Below, one piece after another: positions 8,834-23,259 of a stretch of 64,000 nt of DNA. Source of the DNA: Pteria penguin (lineage: Eukaryota > Mollusca > Bivalvia > Pterioida > Pteriidae); the NCBI GenBank assembly GCA_035048485.1, contig CM068587.1, positions 40,919,842-40,983,841 on the forward strand. Reading direction: 5' to 3'. The notes under the pieces are model-generated. The model saw only the letters and a list, made by a program, of their open reading frames with translations, had not been told where the DNA came from and searched no databases. Position 1 is the stretch's first letter. Each line of letters starts with the position of its first letter. The translations under genes were made by a program, and so were the position numbers.

Positions 8834-11800
8834 AGACTAGCTATAGTGAAATCGATACATTCCAGCCATCAGCTACCCGACATCTAAGCATTCCACCATC
8901 GGTTTTCTCTTTGTATTAGATATTTCTTCTATTTAATTCTTGTTAAAAATTCAATCTGTATTTGCAGACCATGAAATGCAAGCTTCCGTGCTTTGAGACC
9001 CCTCCATCCTTGGATCAGCAGTGATGCCACTTGGATGCATTTGAAAAAAAGGCCACATTTAAAGGACCTGTTAAAGGAGATATTCAACCATTAGTGGCCC
9101 CGATTTCCACGCAGGTTTTGATTGCTTCTTGTTGTAAATGTCCTCGTTCTTACCGTATTTGCTTGTATTCATTGCAGGCTATCCATGACGATGCTGGGAC
9201 ACAGACCAGCCAGCGTTGGAGACCAATGGAGGAAGGGGATGTGAACATGCATCCCCATATCAAGCTAAGGGAATATCGTTTTGTTTCTATCATCCATATT
9301 CTTTCATTGTTAATGCTCTATATACCGGTGGAATGCTTTGCACATTGCTTTTTCGTCACATTATGGATTATTCCGGTTGGGCCACTGAGGCCCTTAGTTC
9401 TTGTATTCGGTGCAATATCAAGAACTGATAGGTAGTTGTCTGTCTCTTCGGTATGACTGTGCACATCGTACTTGGGATATGGATCGACTATCGAGAGGTC
9501 CAAAGTTAAGGGACATAGGTCAAGGGATTCCCAACTGACAAGTGAAATCGAGAGATTCGAGCCATCAACTACCCGATTTCTGAGCATTCCACGTCAGGTT
9601 TTCTCTCTGTGTTAAATATTTCTTCCATTTAATTTGTTGTTAAAATTCAACCTGTATTTGCAGACCATGAAATGCAAGCTTCCGCGCTTTGAGACCCCTT
9701 CATCCTTGGATCAGCAGTGATGCCACTTGGATGTATCTGAAAAAAGGCCACGTTTAAAGGACCTGTTAAAGGAGATATTCAACCATTACTCGCCCCGATT
9801 TCCATGCAGGTTTTGATTGCTTGTTGTTGTAAGCGTCCTCGTTCTTACCGTATTTGCGTGTATTCATTGCAGGCCATCCATGACGATGCTGGGACACAGA
9901 CCAGCCAGCGTTGGAGGCCATTCATCCCCATATCAAGATAAGGGAATATCGTTTTGTTTCTATCATCCATATTGTATCATTGTTAAAGATCTATATACCG
10001 GTGGAATGCTTTGCACATTGCTTTTTCTTCACATTGTGGATTATTCCCGTTGGGCCACTGAGGCCCTTAGTTCTTGTATTCGGTGCAATATCAAGAACTG
10101 ATAGTTGTCTGTCTCCTTGGTATGAATGTGTCTTTATGGCTGAATGGTGTGTAATCGAATACTGGCCTGAGTAGTATGGATGTGGTATGAGTGTGTCGTA
10201 TCTTTGTTTCTTTAAATCTATTTTGTAACATCTTCTTTATAGAGATTTTGGACACATATTACTTGGGAGATAGACTGACTATCGCAAGGCCATCTTCTCA
10301 TATGGGGGCAAACTTTGGGAGATATATAAGAGACTAGCTATAGTGAAATCGATACATTCCAGCCATCAGCTACCCGACATCTAAGCATTCCACGATCGGT
10401 TTTCTCTTTGTATTAGATATTTCTTCTATTTAATTCTTGTTAAAAATTCAATCTGTATTTGCAGACCATGAAATGCAAGCTTCCGCGCTTTGAGACCACT
10501 TCATCCTTGGATCAGCAGTGATGCCACTTGGATGTATTTGAAAAAAAGGCCACATTTAAAGGACCTGTTAAAGGAGATATTCAACCATTAGTGGCCCCGA
10601 TTTCCACGCAGGTTTTGATTGCTTCTTGTTGTAAATGTCCTCGTTCTTACCGTATTTGCGTGTATTCATTGCAGGCTATCCATGACGATGCTGGGACACA
10701 GACCAGCCAGCGTTGGAGACCAATGGAGGAAGGGGATGTGAACATGCATCCCCATATCAAGCTAAGGGAATATCGTTTTGTTTCTATCATCCATATTCTT
10801 TCATTGTTAATGCTCTATATACCGGTGGAATGCTTTGCACATTGCTTTTTCGTGACATTATGGATTATTCCGGTTGGGCCACTGAGGCCCTTAGTTCTTG
10901 TATTAGGCGCAATATCAAGAACTGATAGGTAGTTGTCTGTCTCTTCGGTATGACTGTGCACATCGTACTTGGGATATGGATCGACTATCGAGAGGTCCAA
11001 AGTTAAGGGACATAGGTCAAGGGATTCCCAACTGACAAGTGAAATCGTGAGATTCGAGCCATCAACTACCCGATTTCTGAGCATTCCACGTCAGGTTTTC
11101 TCTCTGTGTTAAATATTTCTTCCATTTAATTTGTTGTTAAAATTCAACCTGTATTTGCAGACCATGAAATGCAAGCTTCCGTGCTTTGAGACCCCTTCAT
11201 CCTTGGATCAGCAGTGATGCCACTTGGATGTATCTGAAAAAAGGCCACGTTTAAAGGACCTGTTAAAGGATATATTCAACCATTACTCGCCCTGATTTCC
11301 ACGCAGGTTTTGATTGCTTGTTGTTGTTGTGAGCGTCCTCGTTCTTACCATATTTGCGTGTATTCATTGCAGGCCATCCATGACGATGCTGGGACACAGA
11401 CCCCGAGCGTTGGAGGCCATTCATCCCCATATCAAGATAAGGGAATATCGTTTTGTTTCTATCATCCATATTGTATCATTGTTAAAGATCTATATACCGG
11501 TGGAATGCTTTGCACATTGCTTTTTCTTCACATTGTGGATTATTCCCGTTGGGCCACTGAGGCCCTTAGTTCTTGTATTCGGTGCAATATCAAGAACTGA
11601 TAGTTGTCTGTCTCCTTGGTATGAATGTGTCTTTATGGCTGAATGGTGTGTAATCGAATACTGGCCTGAGTAGTATGGATGTGGTATGAGTGTGTCGTAT
11701 CTTTGTTTCTTTAAATCTATTTTGTAACATCTTCTTTATAGACATTTTGGACACATATTACTTGGGAGATAGACTGACTATCGCAAGGCCATCTTCTCAT

Positions 11801-13523
11801 ATGGGGGCAAACTTTGGGAGATATATAAGAGACTAGCTATAGTGAAATCGATACATTCCAGCCATCAGCTACCCGACATCTAAGCATTCCACGATCGGTT
11901 TTCTCTTTGTATTAGATATTTCTTCTATTTAATTCTTGTTAAAAATTCAATCTGTATTTGCAGACCATGAAATGCAAGCTTCCGCGCTTTGAGACCCCTC
12001 CATCCTTGGATCAGCAGTGATGCCACTTGGATGCATTTGAAAAAAAGGCCACATTTAAAGGACCTGTTAAAGGAGATATTCAACCATTAGTGGCCCCGAT
12101 TTCCACGCAGGTTTTGATTGCTTCTTGTTGTAAATGTCCTCGTTCTTACCGTATTTGCGTGTATTCATTGCAGGCTATCCATGACGATGCTGGGACACAG
12201 ACCAGCCAGCGTTGGAGACCAATGGAGGAAGGGGATGTGAACATGCATCCCCATATCAAGCTAAGGGAATATCGTTTTGTTTCTATCATCCATATTCTTT
12301 CATTGTTAATGCTCTATATACCGGTGGAATGCTTTGCACATTGCTTTTTCGTCACATTATGGATTATTCCGGTTGGGCCACTGAGGCCCTTAGTTCTTGT
12401 ATTCGGCGCAATATCAAGAACTGATAGGTAGTTGTCTGTCTCTTCGGTATGACTGTGCACATCGTACTTGGGATATGGATCGACTATCGAAAGGTCCAAA
12501 GTTAAGGGACATAGGTCAAGGGATTCCAAACTGACAAGTGAAATCGAGAGATTCGAGCCATCAACTACCCGATTTCAGAGCATTCCACGTCAGGTTTTCT
12601 CTCTGTGTTAAATATTTCTTCCATTTAATTTGTTGTTAAAATTCAACCTGTATTTGCAGACCATGAAATGCAAGCTTCCGCGCTTTGAGACCCCTTCATC
12701 CTTGGATCAGCAGTGATGCCACTTGGATGTATCTGAAAAAAGGCCACGTTTAAAGGACCTGTTAAAGGAGATATTCAACCATTACTCGCCCCGATTTCCA
12801 TGCAGGTTTTGATTGCTTGTTGTTGTGAGCGTCCTCGTTCTTACCATATTTGCGTGTATTCATTGCAGGCCATCCATGACGATGCTGGGACACAGACCAG
12901 CCAGCGTTGGAGGCCATTCATCCCCATATCAAGATAAGGGAATATCGTTTTGTTTCTATCATCCATATTGTATCATTGTTAAAGATCTATATACCGGTGG
13001 AATGCTTTGCACATTGCTTTTTCTTCACATTGTGGATTATTCCCGTTGGGCCACTGAGGCCCTTAGGTCTTGTATTCGGTGCAATATCAAGAACTGATAG
13101 TTGTCTATCTCCTTGGTATGAATGTGTCTTTATGGCTGAATGGTGTGTAATCGAACACTGGCCTGAGTAGTATGGATGTGGTATGAGTGTGTCGTATCTT
13201 TGTTTCTTTAAATCTATTTTGTAACATCTTCTTTATAGACATTTTGGACACATATTACTTGGGAGATAGACTGACTATCGCAAGGCCATCTTCTCATATG
13301 GGGGCAAACTTTGGGAGATATATAAGAGACTAGCTATAGTGAAATCGATACATTCCAGCCATCAGCTACCCGACATCTAAGCATTCCACGATCGGTTTTC
13401 TCTTTGTATTAGATATTTCTTCTATTTAATTCTTGTTAAAAATTCAATCTGTATTTGCAGACCATGAAATGCAAGCTTCCGCGCTTTGAGACCACTTCAT
13501 CCTTGGATCAGCAGTGATGCCAC

Positions 13524-13889
13524 TTGGATGTATTTGAAAAAAAGGCCACATTTAAAGGACCTGTTAAAGGAGATATTCAACCATTAGTGGCCCCAATTTC
13601 CACGCAGGTTTTGATTGCTTCTTGTTGTAAATGTCCTCGTTCTTACCATATTTGCGTGTATTCATTGCAGGCTATCCATGACGATGCTGGGACACAGACC
13701 AGCCAGCGTTGGAGACCAATGGAGGAAGGGGATGTGAACATGCATCCCCATATCAAGCTAAGGGAATATCGTTTTGTTTCTATCATCCATATTCTTTCAT
13801 TGTTAATGCTCTATATACCGGTGGAATGCTTTGCACATTGCTTTTTCGTCACATTATGGATTATTCCGGTTGGGCCACTGAGGCCTTGA
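13524..13889 (+). pseudogene. Unit 5 A-half with a 32-bp deletion
   Basis: Near 13886 the run 'cactgaggcc' joins directly to 'ttgataggtag'. The 32 bp holding 'cttagttcttgtattcgg' and the text after it, present in all other A halves, are missing. This explains the 1,465-bp spacing to the next unit and changes the end of the second open segment. It is the only interior A half with a large lesion there. Confidence 0.8.
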
Positions 13890-14277
13890 TAGGTAGTTGT
13901 CTGTATCTTCGGTATGACTGTGCACATCGTACTTGGGATATGGATCGACTATCGAGAGGTCCAAAGTTAAGGGACATAGGTCAAGGGATTCCCAACTGAC
14001 AAGTGAAATCGAGAGATTCGAGCCATCAACTACCCGATTTCTGAGCATTCCACGTCAGGTTTTCTCTCTGTGTTAAATATTTCTTCCATTTAATTTGTTG
14101 TTAAAATTCAACCTGTATTTGCAGACCATGAAATGCAAGCTTCCGCGCTTTGAGACCCCTTCATCCTTGGATCAGCAGTGATGCCACTTGGATGTATTTG
14201 AAAAAAGGCCACGTTTAAAGGACCTGTTAAAGGAGATATTCAACCATTACTCGCCCCGATTTCCATGCAGGTTTTGA

Positions 14278-17200
14278 TTGCTTGTTGTTGTGAGCGTCCT
14301 CGTTCTTACCATATTTGCGTGTATTCATTGCAGGCCATCCATGACGATGCTGGGACACAGACCAGCCAGCGTTGGAGGCCATTCATCCCCATATCAAGAT
14401 AAGGGAATATCGTTTTGTTTCTATCATCCATATTGTATCATTGTTAAAGATCTATATACCGGTGGAATGCTTTGCACATTGCTTTTTCTTCACATTGTGG
14501 ATTATTCCCGTTGGGCCACTGAGGCCCTTACTTCTTGTATTCTTTGCAGTATCAAGAACTGATAGTTGTCTGTCTCCTTGGTATGAATGTGTCTTTATGG
14601 CTGAATGGTGTGTAATCGAATACTGGCCTGAGTAGTATGGATGTGGTATGAGTGTGTCGTATCTTTGTTTCTTTAAATCTATTTTGTAACATCTTCTTTA
14701 TAGACATTTTGGACACATATTACTTGGGAGATAGACTGACTATCGCAAGGCCATCTTCTCATATGGGGGCAAACTTTGGGAGATATATAAGAGACTAGCT
14801 ATAGTGAAATCGATACATTCCAGCCATCAGCTACCAGACATCTAAGCATTCCACGATCGGTTTTCTCTTTGTATTAGACATTTCTTCTATTTAATTCTTG
14901 TTAAAAATTCAATCTGTATTTGCAGACCATGAAATGCAAGCTTCCGCGCTTTGAGACCACTTCATCCTTGGATCAGCAGTGATGCCACTTGGATGTATTT
15001 GAAAAAAAGGCCACATTTAAAGGACCTGTTAAAGGAGATATTCAACCATTAGTGGCCCCGATTTCCACGCAGGTTTTGATTGCTTCTTGTTGTAAATGTC
15101 CTCGTTCTTACCGTATTTGCGTGTATTCATTGCAGGCTATCCATGACGATGCTGGGACACAGACCAGCCAGCGTTGGAGACCAATGGAGGAAGGGGATGT
15201 GAACATGCATCCCCATATCAAGCTAAGGGAATATCGTTTTGTTTCTATCATCCATATTCTTTCATTGTTAATGCTCTATATACCGGTGGAATGCTTTGCA
15301 CATTGCTTTTTCGTCAAATTATGGATTATTCCGGTTGGGCCACTGAGGCCCTTAGTTCTTGTATTCGGCGCAATATCAAGAACTGATAGGTAGTTGTCTG
15401 TATCTTCGGTATGACTGTGCACATCGTACTTGGGATATGGATCGACTATCGAGAGGTCCAAAGTTAAGGGACATAGGTCAAGGGATTCCCAACTGACAAG
15501 TGAAATCGAGAGATTCGAGCCATCAACTACCCGATTTCAGAGCATTCCACGTCAGATTTTCTCTCTGTGTTAAATATTTCTTCCATTTAATTTGTTGTTA
15601 AAATTCAACCTGTATTTGCAGACCATGAAATGCAAGCTTCCGCGCTTTGAGACCCCTTCATCCTTGGATCAGCAGTGATGCCACTTGGATGTATCTGAAA
15701 AAAGGCCACGTTTAAAGGACCTGTTAAAGGAGATATTCAACCATTACTCGCCCCGATTTCCATGCAGGTTTTGATTGCTTGTTGTTGTGAGCGTCCTCGT
15801 TCTTACCATATTTGCGTGTATTCATTGCAGGCCATCCATGACGATGCTGGGACACAGACCAGCCAGCGTTGGAGGCCATTCATCCCCATATCAAGATAAG
15901 GGAATATCGTTTTGTTTCTATCATCCATATTGTATCATTGTTAAAGATCTATATACCGGTGGAATGCTTTGCACATTGCTTTTTCTTCACATTGTGGATT
16001 ATTCCCGTTGGGCCACTGAGGCCCTTAGTTCTTGTATTCGGTGCAATATCAAGAACTGATAGTTGTCTGTCTCCTTGGTATGAATGTGTCTTTATGGCTG
16101 AATGGTGTGTAATCGAATACTGGCCTGAGTAGTATGGATGTGGTATGAGTGTGTCGTATCTTTGTTTCTTTAAATCTATTTTGTAACATCTTCTTTATAG
16201 ACATTTTGGACACATATTACTTGGGAGATAGACTGACTATCGCAAGGCCATCTTCTCATATGGGGGCAAACTTTGGGAGATATATAAGAGACTAGCTATA
16301 GTGAAATCGATACATTCCAGCCATCAGCTACCCGACATCTAAGCATTCTACCATCGGTTTTCTCTTTGTATTAGATATTTCTTCTATTTAATTCTTGTTA
16401 AAAATTCAATCTGTATTTGCAGACCATGAAATGCAAGCTTCCGCGCTTTGAGACCCCTTCATCCTTGGATCAGCAGTGATGCCACTTGGATGTATTTGAA
16501 AAAAAGGCCACATTCTAAGGGCCTGTTAAAGGAGATATTCAACCATTAGTGGCCCCGATTTCCACGCAGGTTTTGATTGCTTCTTGTTGTAAATGTCCTC
16601 GTTCTTACCGTATTTGCGTGTATTCATTGCAGGCTATCCATGACGATGCTGGGACACAGACCAGCCAGCGTTGGAGACCAATGGAGGAAGGGGATGTGAA
16701 CATGTATCCCCATATCAAGCTAAGGGAATATCGTTTTGTTTCTATCATCCATATTCTTTCATTGTTAATGCTCTATATACCGGTGGAATGCTTTGCACAT
16801 TGCTTTTTCGTCACATTATGGATTATTCCGGTTGGGCCACTGAGGCCCTTAGTTCTTGTATTCGGTGCAATATCAAGAACTGATAGGTAGTTGTCTGTCT
16901 CTTCGGTATGACTGTGCACATCGTACTTGGGATATGGATCGACTATCGAGAGGTCCAAAGTTAAGGGACATAGGTCAAGGGATTCCCAACTGACAAGTGA
17001 AATCGAGAGATTCGAGCCATCAACTACCCGATTTCAGAGCATTCCACGTCAGGTTTTCTCTCTGTGTTAAATATTTCTTCCATTTAACTTGTTGTTAAAA
17101 TTCAACCTGTATTTGCAGACCATGAAATGCAAGCTTCCGCGCTTTGAGACCCCTTCATCCTTGGATCAGCAGTGATGCCACTTGGATGTATCTGAAAAAA

Positions 17201-18768
17201 GGCCACGTTTAAAGGACCTGTTAAAGGAGATATTCAACCATTACTCGCCCCGATTTCCATGCAGGTTTTGATTGCTTGTTGTTGTGAGCGTCCTCGTTCT
17301 TACCATATTTGCGTGTATTCATTGCAGGCCATCCATGACGATGCTGGGACACAGACCAGCCAGCGTTGGAGGCCATTCATCCCCATATCAAGATAAGGGA
17401 ATATCGTTTTGTTTCTATCATCCATATTGTATCATTGTTAAAGATCTATATACCGGTGGAATGCTTTGCACATTGCTTTTTCTTCACATTGTGGATTATT
17501 CCCGTTGGGCCACTGAGGCCCTTAGTTCTTGTATTCGGTGCAATATCAAGAACTGATAGTTGTCTGTCTCCTTGGTATGAATGTGTCTTTATGGCTGAAT
17601 GGTGTGTAATCGAATACTGGCCTGAGTAGTATGGATGTGGTATGAGTGTGTCGTATCTTTGTTTCTTTAAATCTATTTTGTAACATCTTCTTTATAGACA
17701 TTTTGGACACATATTACTTGGGAGATAGACTGACTATCGCAAGGCCATCTTCTCATATGGGGGCAAACTTTGGGAGATATATAAGAGACTAGCTATAGTG
17801 AAATCGATACATTCCAGCCATCAGCTACCCGACATCTAAGCATTCCACGATCGGTTTTCTCTTTGTATTAGATATTTCTTCTATTTAATTCTTGTTAAAA
17901 ATTCAATCTGTATTTGCAGACCATGAAATGCAAGCTTCTGTGCTTTGAGACCCCTTCATCCTTGGATCAGCAGTGATGCCACTTGGATGTATTTGAAAAA
18001 AAGGCCACATTTAAAGGACCTGTTAAAGGAGATATTCAACCATTAGTGGCCCCGATTTCCACGCAGGTTTTGATTGCTTCTTGTTGTAAATGTCCTTGTT
18101 CTTACCATATTTGCGTGTATTCATTGCAGGCTATCCATGACGATGCTGGGACACAGACCAGCCAGCGTTGGAGACCAATGGAGGAAGGGGATGTGAACAT
18201 GCATCCCCATATCAAGCTAAGGGAATATCGTTTTGTTTCTATCATCCATATTCTTTCATTGTTTATGCTCTATATACCGGTGGAATGCTTTGCACATTGC
18301 TTTTTCGTGACATTATGGATTATTCCGGTTGGGCCACTGAGGCCCTTAGTTCTTGTATTCGGCGCAATATCAAGAACTGATAGGTAGTTGTCTGTCTCTT
18401 CGGTATGACTGTGCACATCGTACTTGGGATATGGATCGACTATCGAGAGGTCCAAAGTTAAGGGACATAGGTCAAGGGATTCCCAACTGACAAGTGAAAT
18501 CGAGAGATTCGAGCCATCAACTACCCAATTTCTGAGCATTCCACGTCAGGTTTTCTCTCTGTGTTAAATATTTCTTCCATTTAATTTGTTGTTAAAATTC
18601 AACCTGTATTTGCAGACCATGAAATGCAAGCTTCCGCGCTTTGAGACCCCTTCATCCTTGGATCAGCAGTGATGCCACTTGGATGTATTTGAAAAAAGGC
18701 CACGTTTAAAGGACCTGTTAAAGGAGATATTCAACCATTACTCGCCCCGATTTCCATGCAGGTTTTGA
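14278..18768 (+). repeat. Trimer block 1a of the higher-order repeat
   Basis: Starts with a B half carrying 'ccttacttcttgtattcttt' (near 14526) and ends with an A half carrying 'ccttgttcttaccat' and 'cattgtttatgctc' (18095, 18257). Both rare variant sets recur exactly three units (4,491 bp) later, at about 19017, 22586 and 22748, so three units were duplicated together. Shared markers between the blocks include 'gtcagattttctc' (15553, 20042) and 'tttaacttgttg' (17085, 21576). Boundaries are accurate to about 200 bp. Confidence 0.75.
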
Positions 18769-21700
18769 TTGCTTGTTGTTGTGAGCGTCCTCGTTCTTAC
18801 CATATTTGCGTGTATTCATTGCAGGCCATCCATGACGATGCTGGGACACAGACCAGCCAGCGTTGGAGGCCATTCATCCCCATATCAAGATAAGGGAATA
18901 TCGTTTTGTTTCTATCATCCATATTGTATCATTGTTAAAGATCTATATACCGGTGGAATGCTTTGCACATTGCTTTTTCTTCACATTGTGGATTATTCCC
19001 GTTGGGCCACTGAGGCCCTTACTTCTTGTATTCTTTGCAGTATCAAGAACTGATAGTTGTCTGTCTCCTTGGTATGAATGTGTCTTTATGGCTGAATGGT
19101 GTGTAATCGAATACTGGCCTGAGTAGTATGGATGTGGTATGAGTGTGTCGTATCTTTGTTTCTTTAAATCTATTTTGTAACATCTTCTTTATAGACATTT
19201 TGGACACATATTACTTGGGAGATAGACTGACTATCGCAAGGCCATCTTCTCATATGGGGGCAAACTTTGGGAGATATATAAGAGACTAGCTATAGTGAAA
19301 TCGATACATTCCAGCCATCAGCTACCCGACATCTAAGCATTCCACGATCGGTTTTCTCTTTGTATTAGACATTTCTTCTATTTAATTCTTGTTAAAAATT
19401 CAATCTGTATTTGCAGACCATGAAATGCAAGCTTCCGCGCTTTGAGACCACTTCATCCTTGGATCAGCAGTGATGCCACTTGGATGTATTTGAAAAAAAG
19501 GCCACATTTAAAGGACCTGTTAAAGGAGATATTCAACCATTAGTGGCCCCGATTTCCACGCAGGTTTTGATTGCTTCTTGTTGTAAATGTCCTCGTTCTT
19601 ACCCTATTTGCGTGTATTCATTGCAGGCTATCCATGAAGATGCTGGGACACAGACCAGCCAGCGTTGGAGACCAATGGAGGAAGGGGATGTGAACATGCA
19701 TCCCCATATCAAGCTAAGGGAATATCGTTTTGTTTCTATCATCCATATTCTTTCATTGTTAATGCTCTATATACCGGTGGAATGCTTTGCACATTGCTTT
19801 TTCGTCAAATGATGGATTATTCCGGTTGGGCCACTGAGGCCCTTAGTTCTTGTATTCGGCGCAATATCAAGAACTGATAGGTAGTTGTCTGTCTCTTCGG
19901 TATGACTGTGCACATCGTACTTGGGATATGGATCGACTATCGAGAGGTCCAAAGTTAAGGGACATAGGTCAAGGGATTCCCAACTGACAAGTGAAATCGA
20001 GAGATTCGAGCCATCAACTACCCGATTTCTGAGCATTCCACGTCAGATTTTCTCTCTGTGTTAAATATTTCTTCCATTTAATTTGTTGTTAAAATTCAAC
20101 CTGTATTTGCAGACCATGAAATGCAAGCTTCCGCGCTTTGAGACCCCTTCATCCTTGGATCAGCAGTGATGCCACTTGGATGTATCTGAAAAAAGGCCAC
20201 GTTTAAAGGACCTGTTAAAGGAGATATTCAACCATTACTCGCCCCGATTTCCATGCAGGTTTTGATTGCTTGTTGTTGTGAGCGTCCTCGTTCTTACCAT
20301 ATTTGCGTGTATTCATTGCAGGCCATCCATGACGATGCTGGGACACAGACCAGCCAGCGTTGGAGGCCATTCATCCCCATATCAAGATAAGGGAATATCG
20401 TTTTGTTTCTATCATCCATATTGTATCATTGTTAAAGATCTATATACCGGTGGAATGCTTTGCACATTGCTTTTTCTTCACATTGTGGATTATTCCCGTT
20501 GGGCCACTGAGGCCCTTAGTTCTTGTATTCGGTGCAATATCAAGAACTGATAGTTGTCTGTCTCCTTGGTATGAATGTGTCTTTATGGCTGAATGGTGTG
20601 TAATCGAATACTGGCCTGAGTAGTATGGATGTGGTATGAGTGTGTCGTATCTTTGTTTCTTTAAATCTATTTTGTAACATCTTCTTTATAGACATTTTGG
20701 ACACATATTACTTGGGAGATAGACTGACTATCGCAAGGCCATCTTCTCATATGGGGGCAAACTTTGGGAGATATATAAGAGACTAGCTATAGTGAAATCG
20801 ATACATTCCAGCCATCAGCTACCCGACATCTAAGCATTCCACGATCGGTTTTCTCTTTGTATTAGACATTTCTTCTATTTAATTCTTGTTAAAAATTCAA
20901 TCTGTATTTGCAGACCATGAAATGCAAGCTTCCGCGCTTTGAGACCACTTCATCCTTGGATCAGCAGTGATGCCACTTGGATGTATTTGAAAAAAAGGCC
21001 ACATTCAAAGGGCCTGTTAAAGGAGATATTCAACCATTAGTGGCCCCGATTTCCACGCAGGTTTTGATTGCTTCTTGTTGTAAATGTCCTCGTTCTTACC
21101 GTATTTGCGTGTATTCATTGCAGGCTATCCATGACGATGCTGGGACACAGACCAGCCAGCGTTGGAGACCAATGGAGGAAGGGGATGTGAACATGCATCC
21201 CCATATCAAGCTAAGGGAATATCGTTTTGTTTCTATCATCCATATTCTTTCATTGTTAATGCTCTATATACCGGTGGAATGCTTTGCACATTGCTTTTTC
21301 GTGACATTATGGATTATTCCGGTTGGGCCACTGAGGCCCTTAGTTCTTGTATTCGGTGCAATATCAAGAACTGATAGGTAGTTGTCTGTCTCTTCGGTAT
21401 GACTGTGCACATCGTACTTGGGATATGGATCGACTATCGAGAGGTCCAAAGTTAAGGGACATAGGTCAAGGGATTCCCAACTGACAAGTGAAATCGAGAG
21501 ATTCGAGCCATCAACTACCCGATTTCAGAGCATTCCACGTCAGGTTTTCTCTCTGTGTTAAATATTTCTTCCATTTAACTTGTTGTTAAAATTCAACCTG
21601 TATTTGCAGACCATGAAATGCAAGCTTCCGCGCTTTGAGACCCCTTCATCCTTGGATCAGCAGTGATGCCACTTGGATGTATCTGAAAAAAGGCCACGTT

Positions 21701-23259
21701 TAAAGGACCTGTTAAAGGAGATATTCAACCATTACTCGCCCCGATTTCCATGCAGGTTTTGATTGCTTGTTGTTGTGAGCGTCCTCGTTCTTACCATATT
21801 TGCGTGTATTCATTGCAGGCCATCCATGACGATGCTGGGACACAGACCAGCCAGCGTTGGAGGCCATTCATCCCCATATCAAGATAAGGGAATATCGTTT
21901 TGTTTCTATCATCCATATTGTATCATTGTTAAAGATCTATATACCGGTGGAATGCTTTGCACATTGCTTTTTCTTCACATTGTGGATTATTCCCGTTGGG
22001 CCACTGAGGCCCTTAGTTCTTGTATTCGGTGCAATATCAAGAACTGATAGTTGTCTGTCTCCTTGGTATGAATGTGTCTTTATGGCTGAATGGTGTGTAA
22101 TCGAATACTGGCCTGAGTAGTATGGATGTGGTATGAGTGTGTCGTATCTTTGTTTCTTTAAATCTATTTTGTAACATCTTCTTTATAGACATTTTGGACA
22201 CATATTACTTGGGAGATAGACTGACTATCGCAAGGCCATCTTCTCATATGGGGGCAAACTTTGGGAGATATATAAGAGACTAGCTATAGTGAAATCGATA
22301 CATTCCAGCCATCAGCTACCCGACATCTAAGCATTCCACGATCGGTTTTCTCTTTGTATTAGATATTTCTTCTATTTAATTCTTGTTAAAAATTCAATCT
22401 GTATTTGCAGACCATGAAATGCAAGCTTCTGTGCTTTGAGACCCCTTCATCCTTGGATCAGCAGTGATGCCACTTGGATGTATTTGAAAAAAAGGCCACA
22501 TTTAAAGGACCTGTTAAAGGAGATATTCAACCATTAGTGGCCCCGACTTCCACGCAGGTTTTGATTGCTTCTTGTTGTAAATGTCCTTGTTCTTACCATA
22601 TTTGCGTGTATTCATTGCAGGCTATCCATGACGATGCTGGGACACAGACCAGCCAGCGTTGGAGACCAATGGAGGAAGGGGATGTGAACATGCATCCCCA
22701 TATCAAGCTAAGGGAATATCGTTTTGTTTCTATCATCCATATTCTTTCATTGTTTATGCTCTATATACCGGTGGAATGCTTTGCACATTGCTTTTTCGTG
22801 ACATTATGGATTATTCCGGTTGGGCCACTGAGGCCCTTAGTTCTTGTATTCGGCGCAATATCAAGAACTGATAGGTAGTTGTCTGTCTCTTCGGTATGAC
22901 TGTGCACATCGTACTTGGGATATGGATCGACTATCGAGAGGTCCAAAGTTAAGGGACATAGGTCAAGGGATTCCCAACTGACAAGTGAAATCGAGAGATT
23001 CGAGCCATCAACTACCCGATTTCTGAGCATTCCACGTCAGGTTTTCTCTCTGTGTTAAATATTTCTTCCATTTAATTTGTTGTTAAAATTCAACCTGTAT
23101 TTGCAGACCATGAAATGCAAGCTTCCGCGCTTTGAGACCCCTTCATCCTTGGATCAGCAGTGATGCCACTTGGATGTATCTGAAAAAAGGCCACGTTTAA
23201 AGGACCTGTTAAAAGAGATATTCAACCATTACTCGCCCCGATTTCCATGCAGGTTTTGA
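18769..23259 (+). repeat. Trimer block 1b of the higher-order repeat
   Basis: This is the second copy of block 1a, with its own private changes: a GACGAT-to-GAAGAT change near 19637, TCAAATGATGG (a premature TGA) at 19804, and a CCGATT-to-CCGACT change near 22546. More differences separate 1a and 1b than separate blocks 2a and 2b, so this duplication looks older. Confidence 0.7.
19480..19812 (+). pseudogene. Unit 9 A-half with a private premature stop
   Basis: The A-half second open segment, 85 codons in most copies, is cut short here by TGA (TTCGTCAAATGATGG). Units 6, 15 and 16 have the sister variant TTCGTCAAATTATGG and stay open. The stop arose on a copy already carrying the TCAAAT variant, so it postdates that lineage. 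It argues against strong protein-level selection on every copy. Confidence 0.65.
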